The notes below the pieces were generated by a model. It was not told where the DNA came from. It saw only the letters and a program-made list of their open reading frames with translations, and made no database searches. This document shows positions 12,611 to 24,461 of a DNA stretch of 64,000 bases, piece after piece. The DNA lies in contig NC_085137.1 of assembly GCF_035046485.1 (NCBI RefSeq), forward strand, positions 134,730,703 through 134,794,702, given 5' to 3'. Each line of letters starts with the position of its first letter. Position 1 is the stretch's first letter. Made by a program: the position numbers and the translations under genes. Source of the stretch: Aedes albopictus (taxonomy: Eukaryota; Arthropoda; Insecta; Diptera; Culicidae).

Positions 12611-12864
12611 CACAGACAAACAGACGGAACACTTCGAACATTTTTCGATTCAAGGCATAGTCACGAAAACAAGTTCGCCCAATGCTAAAAGGACTGAGTT
12701 TGGCCAACCATCAACTAGGTGGTGGTAGTGAGCAAACATCAAACTCGAGCAAAAACGATGCGAGCGCCACGGATGGCCAGTTGGCCAATTATTAATTTTT
12801 TTAAATAGACACTTAAATCGGTGTACTATGGCAATTATCAGAGTGTTGCGTCTGTTTGTCTGTG
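12611..12864. mobile_element. MITE, CACAGACA family, copy 2 (254 bp)
   Basis: Inverted ends CACAGACAAACAGACG. Flanks ATAATAG and ATAACAG form a 7-bp duplication with one mismatch, so this copy is older. The interior closely matches the left part of the copy at 36591. Confidence 0.88.
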
Positions 12865-14302
12865 ATAACAGCTAAATGCCGATAGTTGCTGAGAGGTAGA
12901 TCACACAACGGAAGAAGTCTGTTCATGAAAGGCAGTCATCTGATTACAGTTCAGAACTGTACAAAATCTTCAATGGTAAACAGGATTTCGCTAGTGCTTC
13001 TGAAGAACTACAGATTATACAAGAGAACTTATGAGATTTATGTGAGCTGTATGAAATAGGGCCCCTGCAGCCTCAGCATGGGTATTCAGTATGACGAGAG
13101 TGAGGGATTCGACTCGCGGTTGATCCAGAAACTTTTAGTGATGGAAACTTCCTTGATACTCCTGCAGGCAGGAATTTCTTCGGGTGCTCTTACAAGAACT
13201 CATCAACAGATTTTGGAGGAATTGTTCCAGAGATTCCTGCAGGAATTCTGCCAAAAATTCCGATCCAAAGATTCTTGCCTAGGATCTGCACAGATACCTG
13301 CGAGAATTGCTACAAAGATACTCCTGGGTTCCAGGAGTTCCAGAAGATCCGCCAAGCAGTGAAAGTCTCTCAAATAAATCAATCAAAATCAATCCGCCAA
13401 GCATTCCTCCAGGAATTTTATTCAGCATTTTCTCTATGTTTTTTTTTCTGAGCTTCTTGGGGATTTCTCTTGATATTCCCTCATATATTACTCCAATTTT
13501 TTTTTCGCGTTATGGATATAATTCTACTGCGTCCATTAAGTTGTGGCGTTGATCTTTATTTTTGCTGTACTTAAAAGGACTTACCTGTGTGACACGAAAT
13601 ATCCCAAATATTCACTAGAAAGGAACCACCGATGGGCACGTCTTACATGGCCGGCTATCGACAAACGAGAGGACGAGAGTGGCGTCGCCTGCTTTGGTGC
13701 GGTTTCGTGTGCCGTCGTCATGCGCTCATGACAGGCGTGAATACACAATGTTCAGCAAAGTATACACTTTGATATAAGGGCTATTTCACACACGCGTGAG
13801 AGTGGGAGTGCGCGTGTTTGAAGCCGCAAAGAAGAATATCAACAATAGCAAATCCACGAAAATCCTATGTACGCGCACTTTCACTCTCCTTTTGAAGCGG
13901 CACTATGGCAGCGCAGTAAGATTAGTCGGCTGGCGTGTGTCTCAATCAGGATCAGCATGCATACCGTCTACCCCGTTAGTTTGACCTCATCTAATCTGAA
14001 CACTTTTTAATACGACCCCCGCTTATCTGCACATCATTCAAACTAAAAATGGTTCAAACGTCATTCTTCCCATGGAACGGGGTGAAATAGAACGCAGAAT
14101 CAAAACAAAACAACAAATCAGGTTACCATCAGTGTGTTTTTCGACGCCCACAGGGTTACTAGAAATTCAAATTAAAGAATTATCCCCGTTGGTTTGCATT
14201 AGATGTCGTTCATTGTTTCATCAGCGATTTCTCTATAGAGATTCTTGCAGGAATTTCTACACAGATTGCCCTGGGGATTTCGAAAATTTCTCCTGAGATT
14301 TA

Positions 14303-14504
14303 AGGACAAGGTATTTGGAGCACATAGCTCAAAATTTCTAGAGCACCGTTTTTTAGAACCGTTGAACGGATTTGGATGAAAATGCATCACGCTATTGTTA
14401 AGTGGCTGTCAATAGCGTGATGCATTTTAATCCAAATCCGTTCAACGGTTCTAAAGAACGGTGCTCTAGAAATTTTGAGCAATGTACTCCAAATACCTTG
14501 TCCT
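14303..14504. mobile_element. TA-flanked hairpin MITE (202 bp)
   Basis: Ends AGGACAAGGTATTTGGAG and complement, flanked by TA on both sides. Arms of about 95 bp pair almost perfectly around a short loop at about 14400. It is absent from the matching place in the right arm of the duplication, so it inserted after the duplication. Confidence 0.85.
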
Positions 14505-15095
14505 TAGAAGTAAATTCCTTCAGAAAATCGTCCAGGAGATAAACTAGCCTAGGGCTAAAAAAAATCGTTAATACAGATAAAAAAAATATCCGTACAGAAT
14601 ATCTTCCCCATTTTTTATGAAACAGATTTTTGTTCAAAAAATCCAAAGATGTTGAGCGTAAGCTAAGCCTTTATATCCCTTTCGTGACGAACCAGCACAA
14701 TTGTGCTGTTGAGCAATAACAGTTTCGCGTAATTTTGTCAACTGTTTAGTTTTTGGTTTACCTGATGTAAATTGTTTTATATATTGATCCATTACATATA
14801 CTTGCATTTGTGCAAACAAACTTTTGTTTATGTTGTGTGTGAGATTTACCACAACAAGTTAAACAAAAAGTGAGCAAAAATTGTAAAACATGAAAAAGTT
14901 TTATCTGTCGCAAATTTTTAATTTTCCTTTTATCTAGGTGTTCAAAAGTAAGAATCGAAAGATAAAGAGTAGTTCTTGCAATTGCCAAAGAAAAAGTGTT
15001 GATATTATAAAAAGCCAGAGAATTCTGGAGAGCCAAATTTGAGCAATTTGTATGGAAATTTTAGTTTTTTGCTCTCCGTCCCGAAAGGGATATGA

Positions 15096-15101
15096 TTTAT
15101 T
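15096..15101 (-). other. Polyadenylation signal of GH65 copy B
   Basis: AATAAA on the minus strand about 95 bp past the stop codon, overlapping a second AATAAA at 15100-15105. The same arrangement follows copy C. Confidence 0.7.
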
Positions 15102-15194
15102 TATTGCAACAGCCTCGAAAACAAAATCAACAAATTAAATTTGGCAAACAATAACTGTAAATTTAAACACTTTCAACAAATATGAAATTCATTA

Positions 15195-17772
15195 TCACAA
15201 GAATTTGTTCATAACGGAAGCAATCACAACGATGGCGAAAAGCATTGGACTCATTCTAACAATCACTCCAGAGCCCTGATCGGCAAGTCTGGTGTTCAAC
15301 TCAGTCGGTTTCAGCTCGCACCACATATCGGTTTCAATCAGTTTCAAGGCGGCAGAGTTCGATCCATGGACTGAAACGAGTAAAAAAGCATTAACTTTTA
15401 ACGTATACCGAATGGATTTCGGTATACATCTTACATGTACAGGCCGTGTTCAAACGACAGGGTTCATAATTCACGCCATCGACAATAATCCGTATCTGAG
15501 GCATCGTGGGCATAGCTGCCTGCGTGATCGTAAACGTTCCATCCTGACGGAGCTCTAGCGAAAACCGGAACCTTTGGAAGTTGAGTTGAGGAATTAGCAT
15601 GCGCGTAGTGCCCGGTGGAAGCCGTGGTCTGTCCAGCACCATCTCGCCATTGCGCAGTCGGATCCCGCCGTAGCCATTGATTAGGGTGTGCAAAAAGCTA
15701 GCTGCGCCGGATACATGATTGGGCGCACCGGGGAATCCGGTAGGCCCTTGATGCCACACGTGGAAGGGTGCCCGTAGGTAGGGCTGATAACTTCGACGAA
15801 GATTTTCCGCAGCCAAATTCGGCTCGCCCAGGTCCAGCCATCCGATTGTCTGCATCGACCAGGTCTCTGCCGAACTGCTGGCCGCGGTTACCGGACCGTA
15901 GATGTTCAGATTGTTACGCTTCGTCGACCTGTTTGGATTAGTGAGAGAATCAATATTGATCAGAAGCTTAGATGGTAAGATCAAGCTTAGAAACAGGGAC
16001 GTTTCGCCATGTTACGAAGCTAAGCCAAGAAGGAGAAGAAAACTGCTTATCCGAGAAAAGAAAAGCAAATTGCTGATGAAACTTACTCGTTCAACGGGAG
16101 ATCCAAAGGGTACCCCAACATTACGACGTCCGCATGGTTGATTTGCTGTCCTACGGTGTATCCTTCGAACTGCGGTGTGAAGTCGCTAAGTGGCTCGTGC
16201 AGCAAGCGCAGTCCCCGCGCTATGCGAATCATTTCACTCAAATCTTCGTTGTGGAGACTCATGAAGTGTTCACAAATACATGCAGCATACTCACCAAGAA
16301 ACAGATTATTAGCGGCAACAACGTTGGTGAATACGTTGTTGGTGACGTTGGCGTTCATGGTGTCAGGTCCTGTAACCGCTTCAATGTCGTACTTGTCCGT
16401 GGCTGCGTTATAAACAGCGCGACGCATCCAAAAACGAGCCGTATTGAACGCCACCTCGCATCCTTCCGTCATCATCCAGGACCAATGGTCCGTAGCATAG
16501 ATGTATTGTCTGATGGCGAAGGCTATGTCTGCTGTGACGTGATGTTGTAGTTCGGCTGCTCCAGGAGTTGGTGTAACCTCTCTACCCGTGAAGGCAGAAG
16601 CCCAGGGATATTGCCACCCTCCGATGTTATTCGCTGCAGCAGCGTTGCCTTCAACTGCACGTCGGACAATTCTGGTCCTGTACGTCAACATGGCTCGTGC
16701 AACTAGCGGATCTGTTAACAGAACTATGGGAAACATCCACATGTCGAAATCCCACATGATGTGCCCTTGAAAATCATTTCGTCCTATACCGGAAGGTGAT
16801 ATTCCGAATGATTGCACGTTATTGGGAGTAAACAGTCCCGGAACATTGCAGAACACTTGGAATGCACTGGCTTTGGTGGCTCGATCTAGTTCATCGCTTC
16901 CGTCCACAGTGATCCCATACTGATTCCACATTTCATTCATGCTGGATTCCTGATTACGCTCCACGTTCGATGGGGTACTCAACGTTAACCAGTTGAGTTC
17001 ATTTTCCGCCGCTGGTCTGTTGCGGGAAAACACTGTATATGTAGCGAACTCTACAGCTGTGCGGTCCTCCGTCAACACGAGAGTCGTCGGTATTTCACTG
17101 TAGTATATACAAACACTTGTTCTCGTGATTTGAAAGACAGCGTCCTCGACCTCATTGGTAAGGCCACATTGAAACATGAACATTTGGTTACGAATTTCCA
17201 CTGATTGGGGTGAATCGAAGGAAATGTCGGTGGATGGTGGTACTGGAATTCGTCGGATATTTGCGCTCAGTGTACCTTGACCATTTAGTCGTTGAACTCG
17301 CACGTGATTTACAATGACATGATTGAGGTTCCGATGTGGATACACGCTGTGGATTAGGCGAAATTGTCCGTTGGGATCGGCGTAGATTGTTCGGAAACGG
17401 CCGAATCTGATATCCAGCTGGTATGAACAGTAGGGTGGATTGCTCTCCGGATTGCTACAAGCTTCCAGTTGAATATTGGCATAGTTTGGAATACGGGCAC
17501 GATGGCTCAGATGGCCACGCCCATTGTAAACTCCAGTCAGGTAGACGCTGTCACTGAATACGGTGAATCCGAGATTTCCGTTGGATAGCGTTGGAACATC
17601 GGCAGCATCCGGGAAACTACGTATATCAGTTTCAAGATCAGTTGTTCAAACCGTGGTGAATAAAATGGTCAACTTACCGATCAGAATTGAACAAGAAGTT
17701 TCTATCGATAGCAAGACCTAGCGAACTGAATATCACTAGTATAAGCAAAGATAACATCTTTATCGGTTCCAT
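15195..17772 (-). CDS. Secreted GH65-like protein (PGGHG/ATHL1 relative), copy B, intact, probably non-catalytic
   Basis: Four exons on the minus strand: 17772-17678, 17616-16087, 15928-15435, 15370-15195, total 2295 nt, 764 residues; all junctions are GT-AG and keep frame. Residues 1-22 form a signal peptide (MLSLLILVIFSSLGLA core); the last 20 residues are hydrophobic, after DQGSG, like a GPI-anchor signal or membrane tail. The GH65 catalytic region includes GHIMWDFDMW (Asp at about 321), YDIEAVTGPDTM (Thr451), FEGYTVGQ, LGYPLDL, TWSMQTIGW and FHVWHQ (Gln602). Human PGGHG removes glucose from collagen glucosylgalactosyl-hydroxylysine and needs three acids (Asp301, Glu430, Glu574). By spacing and flanking motifs only the Asp is kept; the two Glu positions are Thr and Gln. 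So fold and ancestry are clear, but hydrolysis is doubtful; a binding role is possible. It lies head-to-head with copy C, 1.7 kb apart. Confidence 0.88.
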
Positions 17773-17779
17773 TTAACCT

Positions 17780-18060
17780 GGACCTTAAATGTAGGAAAAG
17801 AATTCTTTAGGTTCACCTGTTATTCAGAGGAGGTATATGGTTAAACTGAAGCATATGAATTTGATAGCCAAGGTTTCAAGCGAAATGGTATCGAAGATAA
17901 AATAAAATTTTGGAAACGTCGATTAGATAGCGGAGAAATGGATATCAACCAAGCCAGCGCAACAAAGGTTTGCTCATTTGTGGCTGTTGAAATTAGCTTC
18001 CGATGAATAACGGTCGGTTTGGCAATATGCAACCATGATTTGGGGTATCCCTTCTATTAG
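17780..18060 (-). promoter_or_regulatory. Conserved block upstream of GH65 copy B
   Basis: This stretch is conserved (reverse complement) upstream of copy C at about 19160-19450, for example CTTTTCCTACATTTAAGG just before the ATG. Both copies probably carry the same promoter and 5' leader. I see no certain TATA box or initiator. Confidence 0.4.
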
Positions 18061-19159
18061 TGACTTTATCAGATTATCCTTCGAAGCCTACGCACGCAAC
18101 TACGCCAAACCGTTATCAGCAATATTTGCAATATCTAAATATTTCGTGTTTTCTTTCAGTTCCTAAATCAGATAAAGTTTTTTTTCTCATTTCCGGAGCA
18201 CTTGTTATCTGAAATGAATCACGACTGTCATTGTTACCCCTGGTAAACAAGCAAATAAGTTGCAATTGCAATTAAGCTCCCTTCATGTGATTAAGTGCAG
18301 ACCTGTGCTTAAGAACAGACTTGTTAGAATTCCAAATGGCCGCCACAATGGCCGACTTTGGCACCTACTCACGATTTCGAGCGCACAAATCTCTTTGTAA
18401 ACGAAACCAGCGCACCTGATCTTCTTATTTTAGGCTTATTACAAGTGAGCAAGAACAGAATAATAAAATGCACTGTTGTTTGAAGCTTGTTTATTAAAAC
18501 GTGTGCGTCTGAAGTTCTGATGCACTGTTGAAGCGGTACTTCAAGATGTTTGTCCTTAAGAGTGATTGACCACCCAAAGTTTGTGCTTCAATTTTGCCAA
18601 GCAGCCAATGCATATAAAAAATCGGAATGAAACTAACAGGCACTCTCTGTGTATTAAGTTCTGGTAATAATCTATATGTGGCAAGCGATGACGGCGTCTG
18701 CTACGTCAGAATACCGATCAATGTGGTGAAGGGAAATGAATTGATTGTAAAAACATTCAGATGCCTTATCCAGTGCATACAATTATATTGCATAACAACT
18801 TTCGGAGCTAACGCTTACTGCTAACAAGTTAGTTGGGTATTTACAGGGATGTTGGCAGTGACACAGGTTCGTTTTAATTAGTCGGTTGACGTTGTGTTCA
18901 CCTTTGAGTAGAATAGATTATTCATTATCATTGCTTTAGTGGTTACTCAAATGAAAAGACAGGCTTCCTCAGAGCATAATATATCACTTTTATTTTGCCT
19001 ATAGAGTTCACTACACTGCAATCTCGAACATACTAAGAACAACGCGCTTGATGTGAAAAAGAGTTGTATTTACTACAATTTTTGAATAGTTAGCTTCAGA
19101 AGTTGCTACTACCGGTAGCAATTTGAGCATTCTGATGAAAATTCTCCGGAGATTCTCGC
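18061..19159. other. Spacer of the inverted duplication
   Basis: About 1.1 kb between the arms without matching partner sequence. It is AT-rich; the open frame 18627-18824 has no recognisable features. It is the shared upstream region of the two divergent GH65 copies. Confidence 0.6.
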
Positions 19160-19454
19160 CAGGTTATAGGAGATACCCCAAATCGACGTTGGATATTACC
19201 AAACTGACCGTTATTCATCGAAAGCGCATTTCAACACCCGCAAATGAGCAAACCTTTGTTGCGCTGGAATCGTTTATATTTATCCATTTCTCCGCTATCT
19301 TATCTACATCTCTGAAACTTTGTTTTATCTTCGATACCATTCCGCTTAAAACCTTGGCTATCAAATCCATAGGGTTCAGTTTGAGCGTATACCTCCCCTG
19401 AACAACAAGTGTGACCATAAAGAAGTCTTTTCCTACATTTAAGCCCCAAATTAA

Positions 19455-22400
19455 ATGGTATCGATAAAGATGTTATCTTTGTTTATACTAGCGATATTCA
19501 GTCCGCTAGGTCTTGCTATCGACAGAAACTTCCTGTTCAATTCGGATCGGTAAGTTAACCATTTCATTCATCACGGTGAACAGAACAACAACTGATATTC
19601 AAACTGATTTACGTAGCTTCCCGGATGCTGCCGATGTTCCAACGCTTTCCAACGGAAATCTCGGATTCACCGTATTCAGTGACAGCGTCTACCTGACTGG
19701 AGTTTACAATGGACGTGGACATCAGAGCCATCGTGCCCGTATTCCAAACTATGCCAATATTCAGCTGGAAGCTTGTAGCAATCCGGAGAACAATCCACCT
19801 CACTGTTCCTATCAGCTGGACATTAAATTTGGCCGTTTCCGAACAGTCTACGCCGATCCCAACGAACAATTTCGCCTAATCCACAGCGTGTATCCACATC
19901 GGAACTTCAATCATGTAATTGTCAATCACGTGAGAGTTCAACGACTAAGCGGTCGAGGTACACTGAGCGCAAATATCCGACGAACTCCAGGACCACCGTC
20001 CACCGACATTTCCTTCGATGTACCCCAGCCCGTGGAAATTCGTAACCAAGTGTTCATGTTTCAATGTGGCCTTACCAATGACGTCGAGGACGCAGTGCTT
20101 CAAACTACGAGAACAAGTGTATGTATATACTACAGTGAAATACCGACGACTCTCGTGTTGACGGAGGATCGCACAGCTTTAGAATTCACTACCTATACAG
20201 TGTTCGCCCGCAGCAGACCAGCGGCCGAAAATGAACTGAACATGTTAAGGACATAGTTGCAGGAGCACAAAAATGGCAGCGAGTATGGCCGTCGCTCTCT
20301 CCCTTACCTCTCCCTCCCCTCACCATAGTGCTCGCCGAGATCGGAGGTTGGTGAAAAAATTCTTCAAATTATGGTGACTTACCTGCACAAAACAATCTAA
20401 GATTGCTACTCATGCTGGGTAACACAATTATATGCACGATAGATTGTAGTCTTTTTAAGTAATTTCAATTAATTCACTATTTCGTGCAAAAACTGTTGCT
20501 CGCACTTCACTTCTTCCACCGATGAGCACAAATCACATTTTCTTTCAATCACTTTTTAATGCACTTCCAAGCTCCCTAGCACTTTGAAAAATTGATCGTT
20601 TGCTGATAACTGTTCCGTCTTTCGCCTAATAAGCTTTATTACGCTGAAAACCCACTAGATTCACAGTTTTGTGTTCGAATATCCGAAGTAGTATCGAACG
20701 CGGTTTGCCACAACTGAAAAGCGTACCGTTCAACTGAGTGTTGTTGTTCACCGCTTCTTGAAAATGGTCAAACCGCTGTCCTCGTTTATCACTTAGTAAA
20801 GAAGATTCTTTGTCAATTATTGTAAAAAATGGAACCTTTGGTTAAAAATGCATGAAAACATGATATAACGATAATAACAGAACTATTTCTGCTGCTTATG
20901 AGTTGACTGATATCACCCCGAGAGAAAAAGTTCGAGAGAAGAGCGGAGAGGACTGTCATATAAAATGTAAATAAACGATGCATAGTGTGACAAACGTTGA
21001 CAATACAGGGCAAAATGGAAATAATATAAAGATTCCACAATGTGTTTGCGAACAAATTGTGCCGGTGAGCCAACGAAGTCAATAACGAATATGCCTAAAT
21101 TCAGCAGTATCGAAATAGTGCTGCTTAGTTGACGTAGTTAAAATTGGCAGACGTTTCTTTTTTGTTTTTTTTTCGGCCAACTTGCATTGCACTGTGCGTA
21201 CCAATAGTTTGTTTGGGTCAAGTGGGTGGTTAGGCGGACGTTTCAAGGGGAGATAGTCTGATTGTTGTGATCTCAAGCAACCTTCACCTTAACGTTGAGT
21301 ACTCCATCGAACATAGACTGGATTCAGGAGTCCAGCATGAATGAAATGTGGGATCAGTATGGGATCACTGTGGACGGAGGCGATGAACTAGATCGAGCCA
21401 TCAAAGCCAGTGCATTCCAAGTGTTCAGCAATGTCCCGGGACTGTTTACTCCCAATAACGTACAATCATTCGGAATATCACCTTCCGGTATAGGACGAAA
21501 TGATTTTCAAGGGCACGTCATGTGGGATTTCGACATGTGGATGTTCCCCATAGTTCTGTTAACAGATCCGCTAGTTGCACGGGCCATGTTGACGTACAGG
21601 ACCAGAGTTATCCGACGTGCAGTTGAAGGCAACGCTGCAGCGAATAACATCAGAGGGTGGCAATATCCCTGGGCTTCTGCTTTCACGGGTAGAGAGGTTA
21701 CACCGACTCCTGGAGCGGCGGAACTACAACATCACGTCACGGCAGATATAGCCTTCGCCATCAGACAATACATCTATGCCACGGACCATTGGTCCTGGAT
21801 GATAACGGAAGGATGCGAGGCGGCGTTCAATACGGCTCGCTTTTGGATGCGTCGCGCTGTTTATAACGCAGCCACGGACAAGTACGACATTCGTGAGGTT
21901 ACGGGACCTGACACCATGAATTCTAACGTCACCAACAACGTGTTTACCAACGTCGTTGCCGCTAACAATCTGTTCCTCGGCGAGTACGCCGCATGTGTTT
22001 GTGAACATTTCATGAGTCTCCACAATGAAGATTTGAGTGAAATGATTCGCATAGCGCGGGGACTGCGTTTGCTGCACGAGCCACTTAGCGACTTCACACC
22101 CCAGTTCGAAGGTTACACCGTAGGACAGCAAATCAATCATGCGGACGCCGTAATGCTGGGATACCCTTTGGATATCCCGATGAACGAGTAAGTTTCATCA
22201 GCAATTTGCTTTTCTTTTCTCGGATAAGCAGTTTTCTTCTCCTTCTTGGCTTAGCTTCGTAACATGGCGAAACGTCCCTATTTCTAAGGTTGAATGATCT
22301 TACCATCTTACCATCTGATGAATATTGATTCTCTCACTAATCCATACAGCTCGACGAAGCGTAACAATCTGAACATCTACGGTCCGGTAACCGCGGCCAG

Positions 22401-23084
22401 CAGTTCGGCAGAGACCTGGTCGATGCAGACTATCGGATGGCTGAACCTGGGCGAACCGAGTTTGGCTGCGGAAAATCTTCGTCGAAGTTATCAGCCCTAC
22501 CTACGGGCACCCTTCCACGTGTGGAACCAAGGGCCTACCGGCTTTCCCGGTGCACCCAATCATGTGTCCGGCGCAGCTAGCTTTTTGCACACCCTAATCA
22601 ATGGCTACGGAGGGATCCGACTGCGCAATGGCGAGATGGCGCTGGACAGACCACGCCTACCGCCGGGAACTACACGCATGCTAATTCCGCAACTCAACTT
22701 CCAAAGGTTCCGGTTTTCGCTAGAGCTCCGTCAGGATGGAACATTTACGATCACGCAGGCAGCCATGCCCACGATGCCTCAGATACGGATTACCATCGAT
22801 GGCGTGGATTATGAACCCTGTCGTTTGAATACGGCATGTGCTTGTAAGATGCATATCGAAGTCCATTCGAAATATGTATGAAAAATAATGCATTTTTACT
22901 CATTTCAGTCCATGGATCAAACTCTGCCGTCTTGAAGCTGATTGAAACCGATATGCGGTGCGAGCTGAAACCAACTGAGATGAACATCAGACTTGCCGAT
23001 CAGGGCTCTGGAGTGATTGTTAGAATGAGTCCAATGCTTTTCGCCTTCGTTGTGATTGCTTCCGTTATGAACAAATTCTTGTGA
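19455..23084 (+). pseudogene. GH65-like protein, copy C, split by a transposon
   Basis: Exons: 19455-19549, 19617-22187 (interrupted), 22350-22843, 22909-23084. First, third and fourth exons have exactly the lengths of copy B (95, 494, 176 nt). Exon 2 is open to 20244, then enters a TTAA-flanked insertion and meets TAG at 20254-20256; it resumes at 21293 in the same frame. Ignoring insert and one TTAA, exon 2 is 1527 nt, one codon shorter than B (one fewer Ala near residue 360). No other stop or frameshift is visible, so the insertion is the only lesion and is probably young. Motifs GHVMWDFDMW, GPDT and VWNQ and the hydrophobic C-terminus match B. A truncated product of about 245 residues could still be secreted; splicing out of the insert is possible but not shown. 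Confidence 0.85.
20249..21288. mobile_element. TTAA-targeting, piggyBac-like non-autonomous element (~1.04 kb)
   Basis: TTAA at 20245-20248 and 21289-21292. Imperfect inverted ends: GGACATAGTTGCAGGAG on the left and GGTGAAGGTTGCTTGAG on the right (complement), sharing GG and GTTGC at the same offsets. It encodes no transposase. TTAA duplication is typical of piggyBac and a few other superfamilies, so the family name is an inference. Confidence 0.8.
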
Positions 23085-23173
23085 TAACGTTTTTCATATT
23101 TGTTGAGATTGTATCAAATTTAAAGATATTGTTTGCCAAATTAATAAGGAAATTTTATTTTCGAAGTTGTTGA

Positions 23174-23179
23174 AATAAA
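23174..23179 (+). other. Polyadenylation signal of GH65 copy C
   Basis: AATAAA about 90 bp past the stop, within AATAAATAAA, matching the arrangement after copy B. Confidence 0.7.
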
Positions 23180-23344
23180 TAAATTATGTATAAAAGCTTA
23201 GTTTAGGCTCAACATTAGGATTTTTATAACAAAAATCTCTGAAGTAATCCCTGAAAGAATTTAGGAAGGAAACCCTGTAGAAGTTTCATAAAAGTGTTGG
23301 GGTAATTCATGGAATATATTCTGTAGGAATCCTTTTTAACGAAA

Positions 23345-23505
23345 TGATTAGCTCTAGGTTAGTTCATCCCGGGACCCACGCTTTACTTTCGCTTCCAAAG
23401 GAAGAACTCACATTTTTTGTGAGTTTATCGGGAATGGTATTCGATCCCAGGTCCTCAGTGTGATATTCACGTGCATTAACCATCACACCAGATCCGCTCC
23501 ACAGT
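23345..23505 (-). mobile_element. tRNA-derived SINE fragment (second family)
   Basis: Read on the minus strand it has a box-A-like GTGTGATGGTTAATGC and a box-B-like GGGATCGAATACC. A relative lies at 47955-48075. Not a functional tRNA: the arms do not pair. Confidence 0.6.
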
Positions 23506-24461
23506 AGGAATACTTGGAAGAATTTCTTGGGGGAATTCCTGAACGATATTCTGAAGACATTTCTTTTAAAATCTCAGGAGAAATTTTTGAAATCCCTAAA
23601 ACCCCCAGGGGAATCTGTGTAGAGAAATTTCTGCAAGAATTTCTAGAGAAATCGCTGATGAAATTCCTGTATGCATGCTGTACCTGACTGGGACACACGC
23701 CAGGCGACTACTCTGAGGGCAAGACCTTTAAAGTACGAAAAAAAAATAAAGAGGATGGCGCCACTATAGGTCAACTCAATGGACGCAGTGGAATTATGCC
23801 CCCAACACGGAAAAAAATCCTGGAGTATTATATGAGGGAATATCAAGAGGAATCCTCACAAGAAGCCCAGAAGGGATTCATAGAGAAAATGCTGAATAAA
23901 ACTCCTGGAGGAATCCTTGGGGAACCTCTGGAATCCAGGGATATTTGTGAAGCAATTCTCGCGGGTATTTGTGAGAGAATTCTCGCAAGAGTCTTTGGAC
24001 CGGAATAATTGAACCAAAAATCTCTGGATGAATTCTTATAAGAATTCCGAAGGAATCACTACATGAGTTTTTACAGAAAACTCTGAATGATTTTCTGCAG
24101 GTATACAAGGAGGTATACAAGGAGTCTTGTCTAACAGGGTGACCACTCAAAACGGCAAATATAATTCCCGAATTTTTCCCGGTAGATATTTGAAAATTTT
24201 CCCGATTTTAAAATATAACTGTTTCCAATGGAAATTAAATGTAATCTTCTCAGGAAAATTTAAGATAATGAAAGTTACGACATCTTTAGAAAAGAATTTC
24301 TAAATTGATAGATTACCAAGAAGTAGAATTTATGAAGTTATTATTTATTATTATTATCTTTATTTAAGAGATTTGCAGCCCTAGGCTGGCTCATCTCTAC
24401 AATTTATGAAGCTATTTGTGGAAACAAATAAAGAGAAATATCGTGGATGGTCGGAACTCCT

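Larger units (their letters stand above)
13150..18060. repeat. Left arm of a ~5-kb inverted segmental duplication
   Basis: Reverse complement of 19160-24140. It contains the intact GH65 copy B, its upstream block (17780-18060), its 3' flank and 12-mer-rich DNA out to about 13150. Landmarks shared with the other arm: GATATTCCCTCATAT near 13465, GGCGTGTGTC near 13930, CATCAGCGATTTCTC near 14219, and the GH65 exons. Arm-specific insertions (such as 14303-14504 and about 13975-14215) post-date the duplication. Outer limits are approximate. Confidence 0.8.
19160..24140. repeat. Right arm of the inverted segmental duplication
   Basis: Mirror of 13150-18060. It holds copy C, its polyadenylation signal, and the 12-mer-rich flank with TGAGGGAATATCAAGAGG near 23832 and the block around 23900-24010. 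Arm-specific additions: the TTAA element (20249-21288) and a SINE-like piece (23345-23505). Confidence 0.8.
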
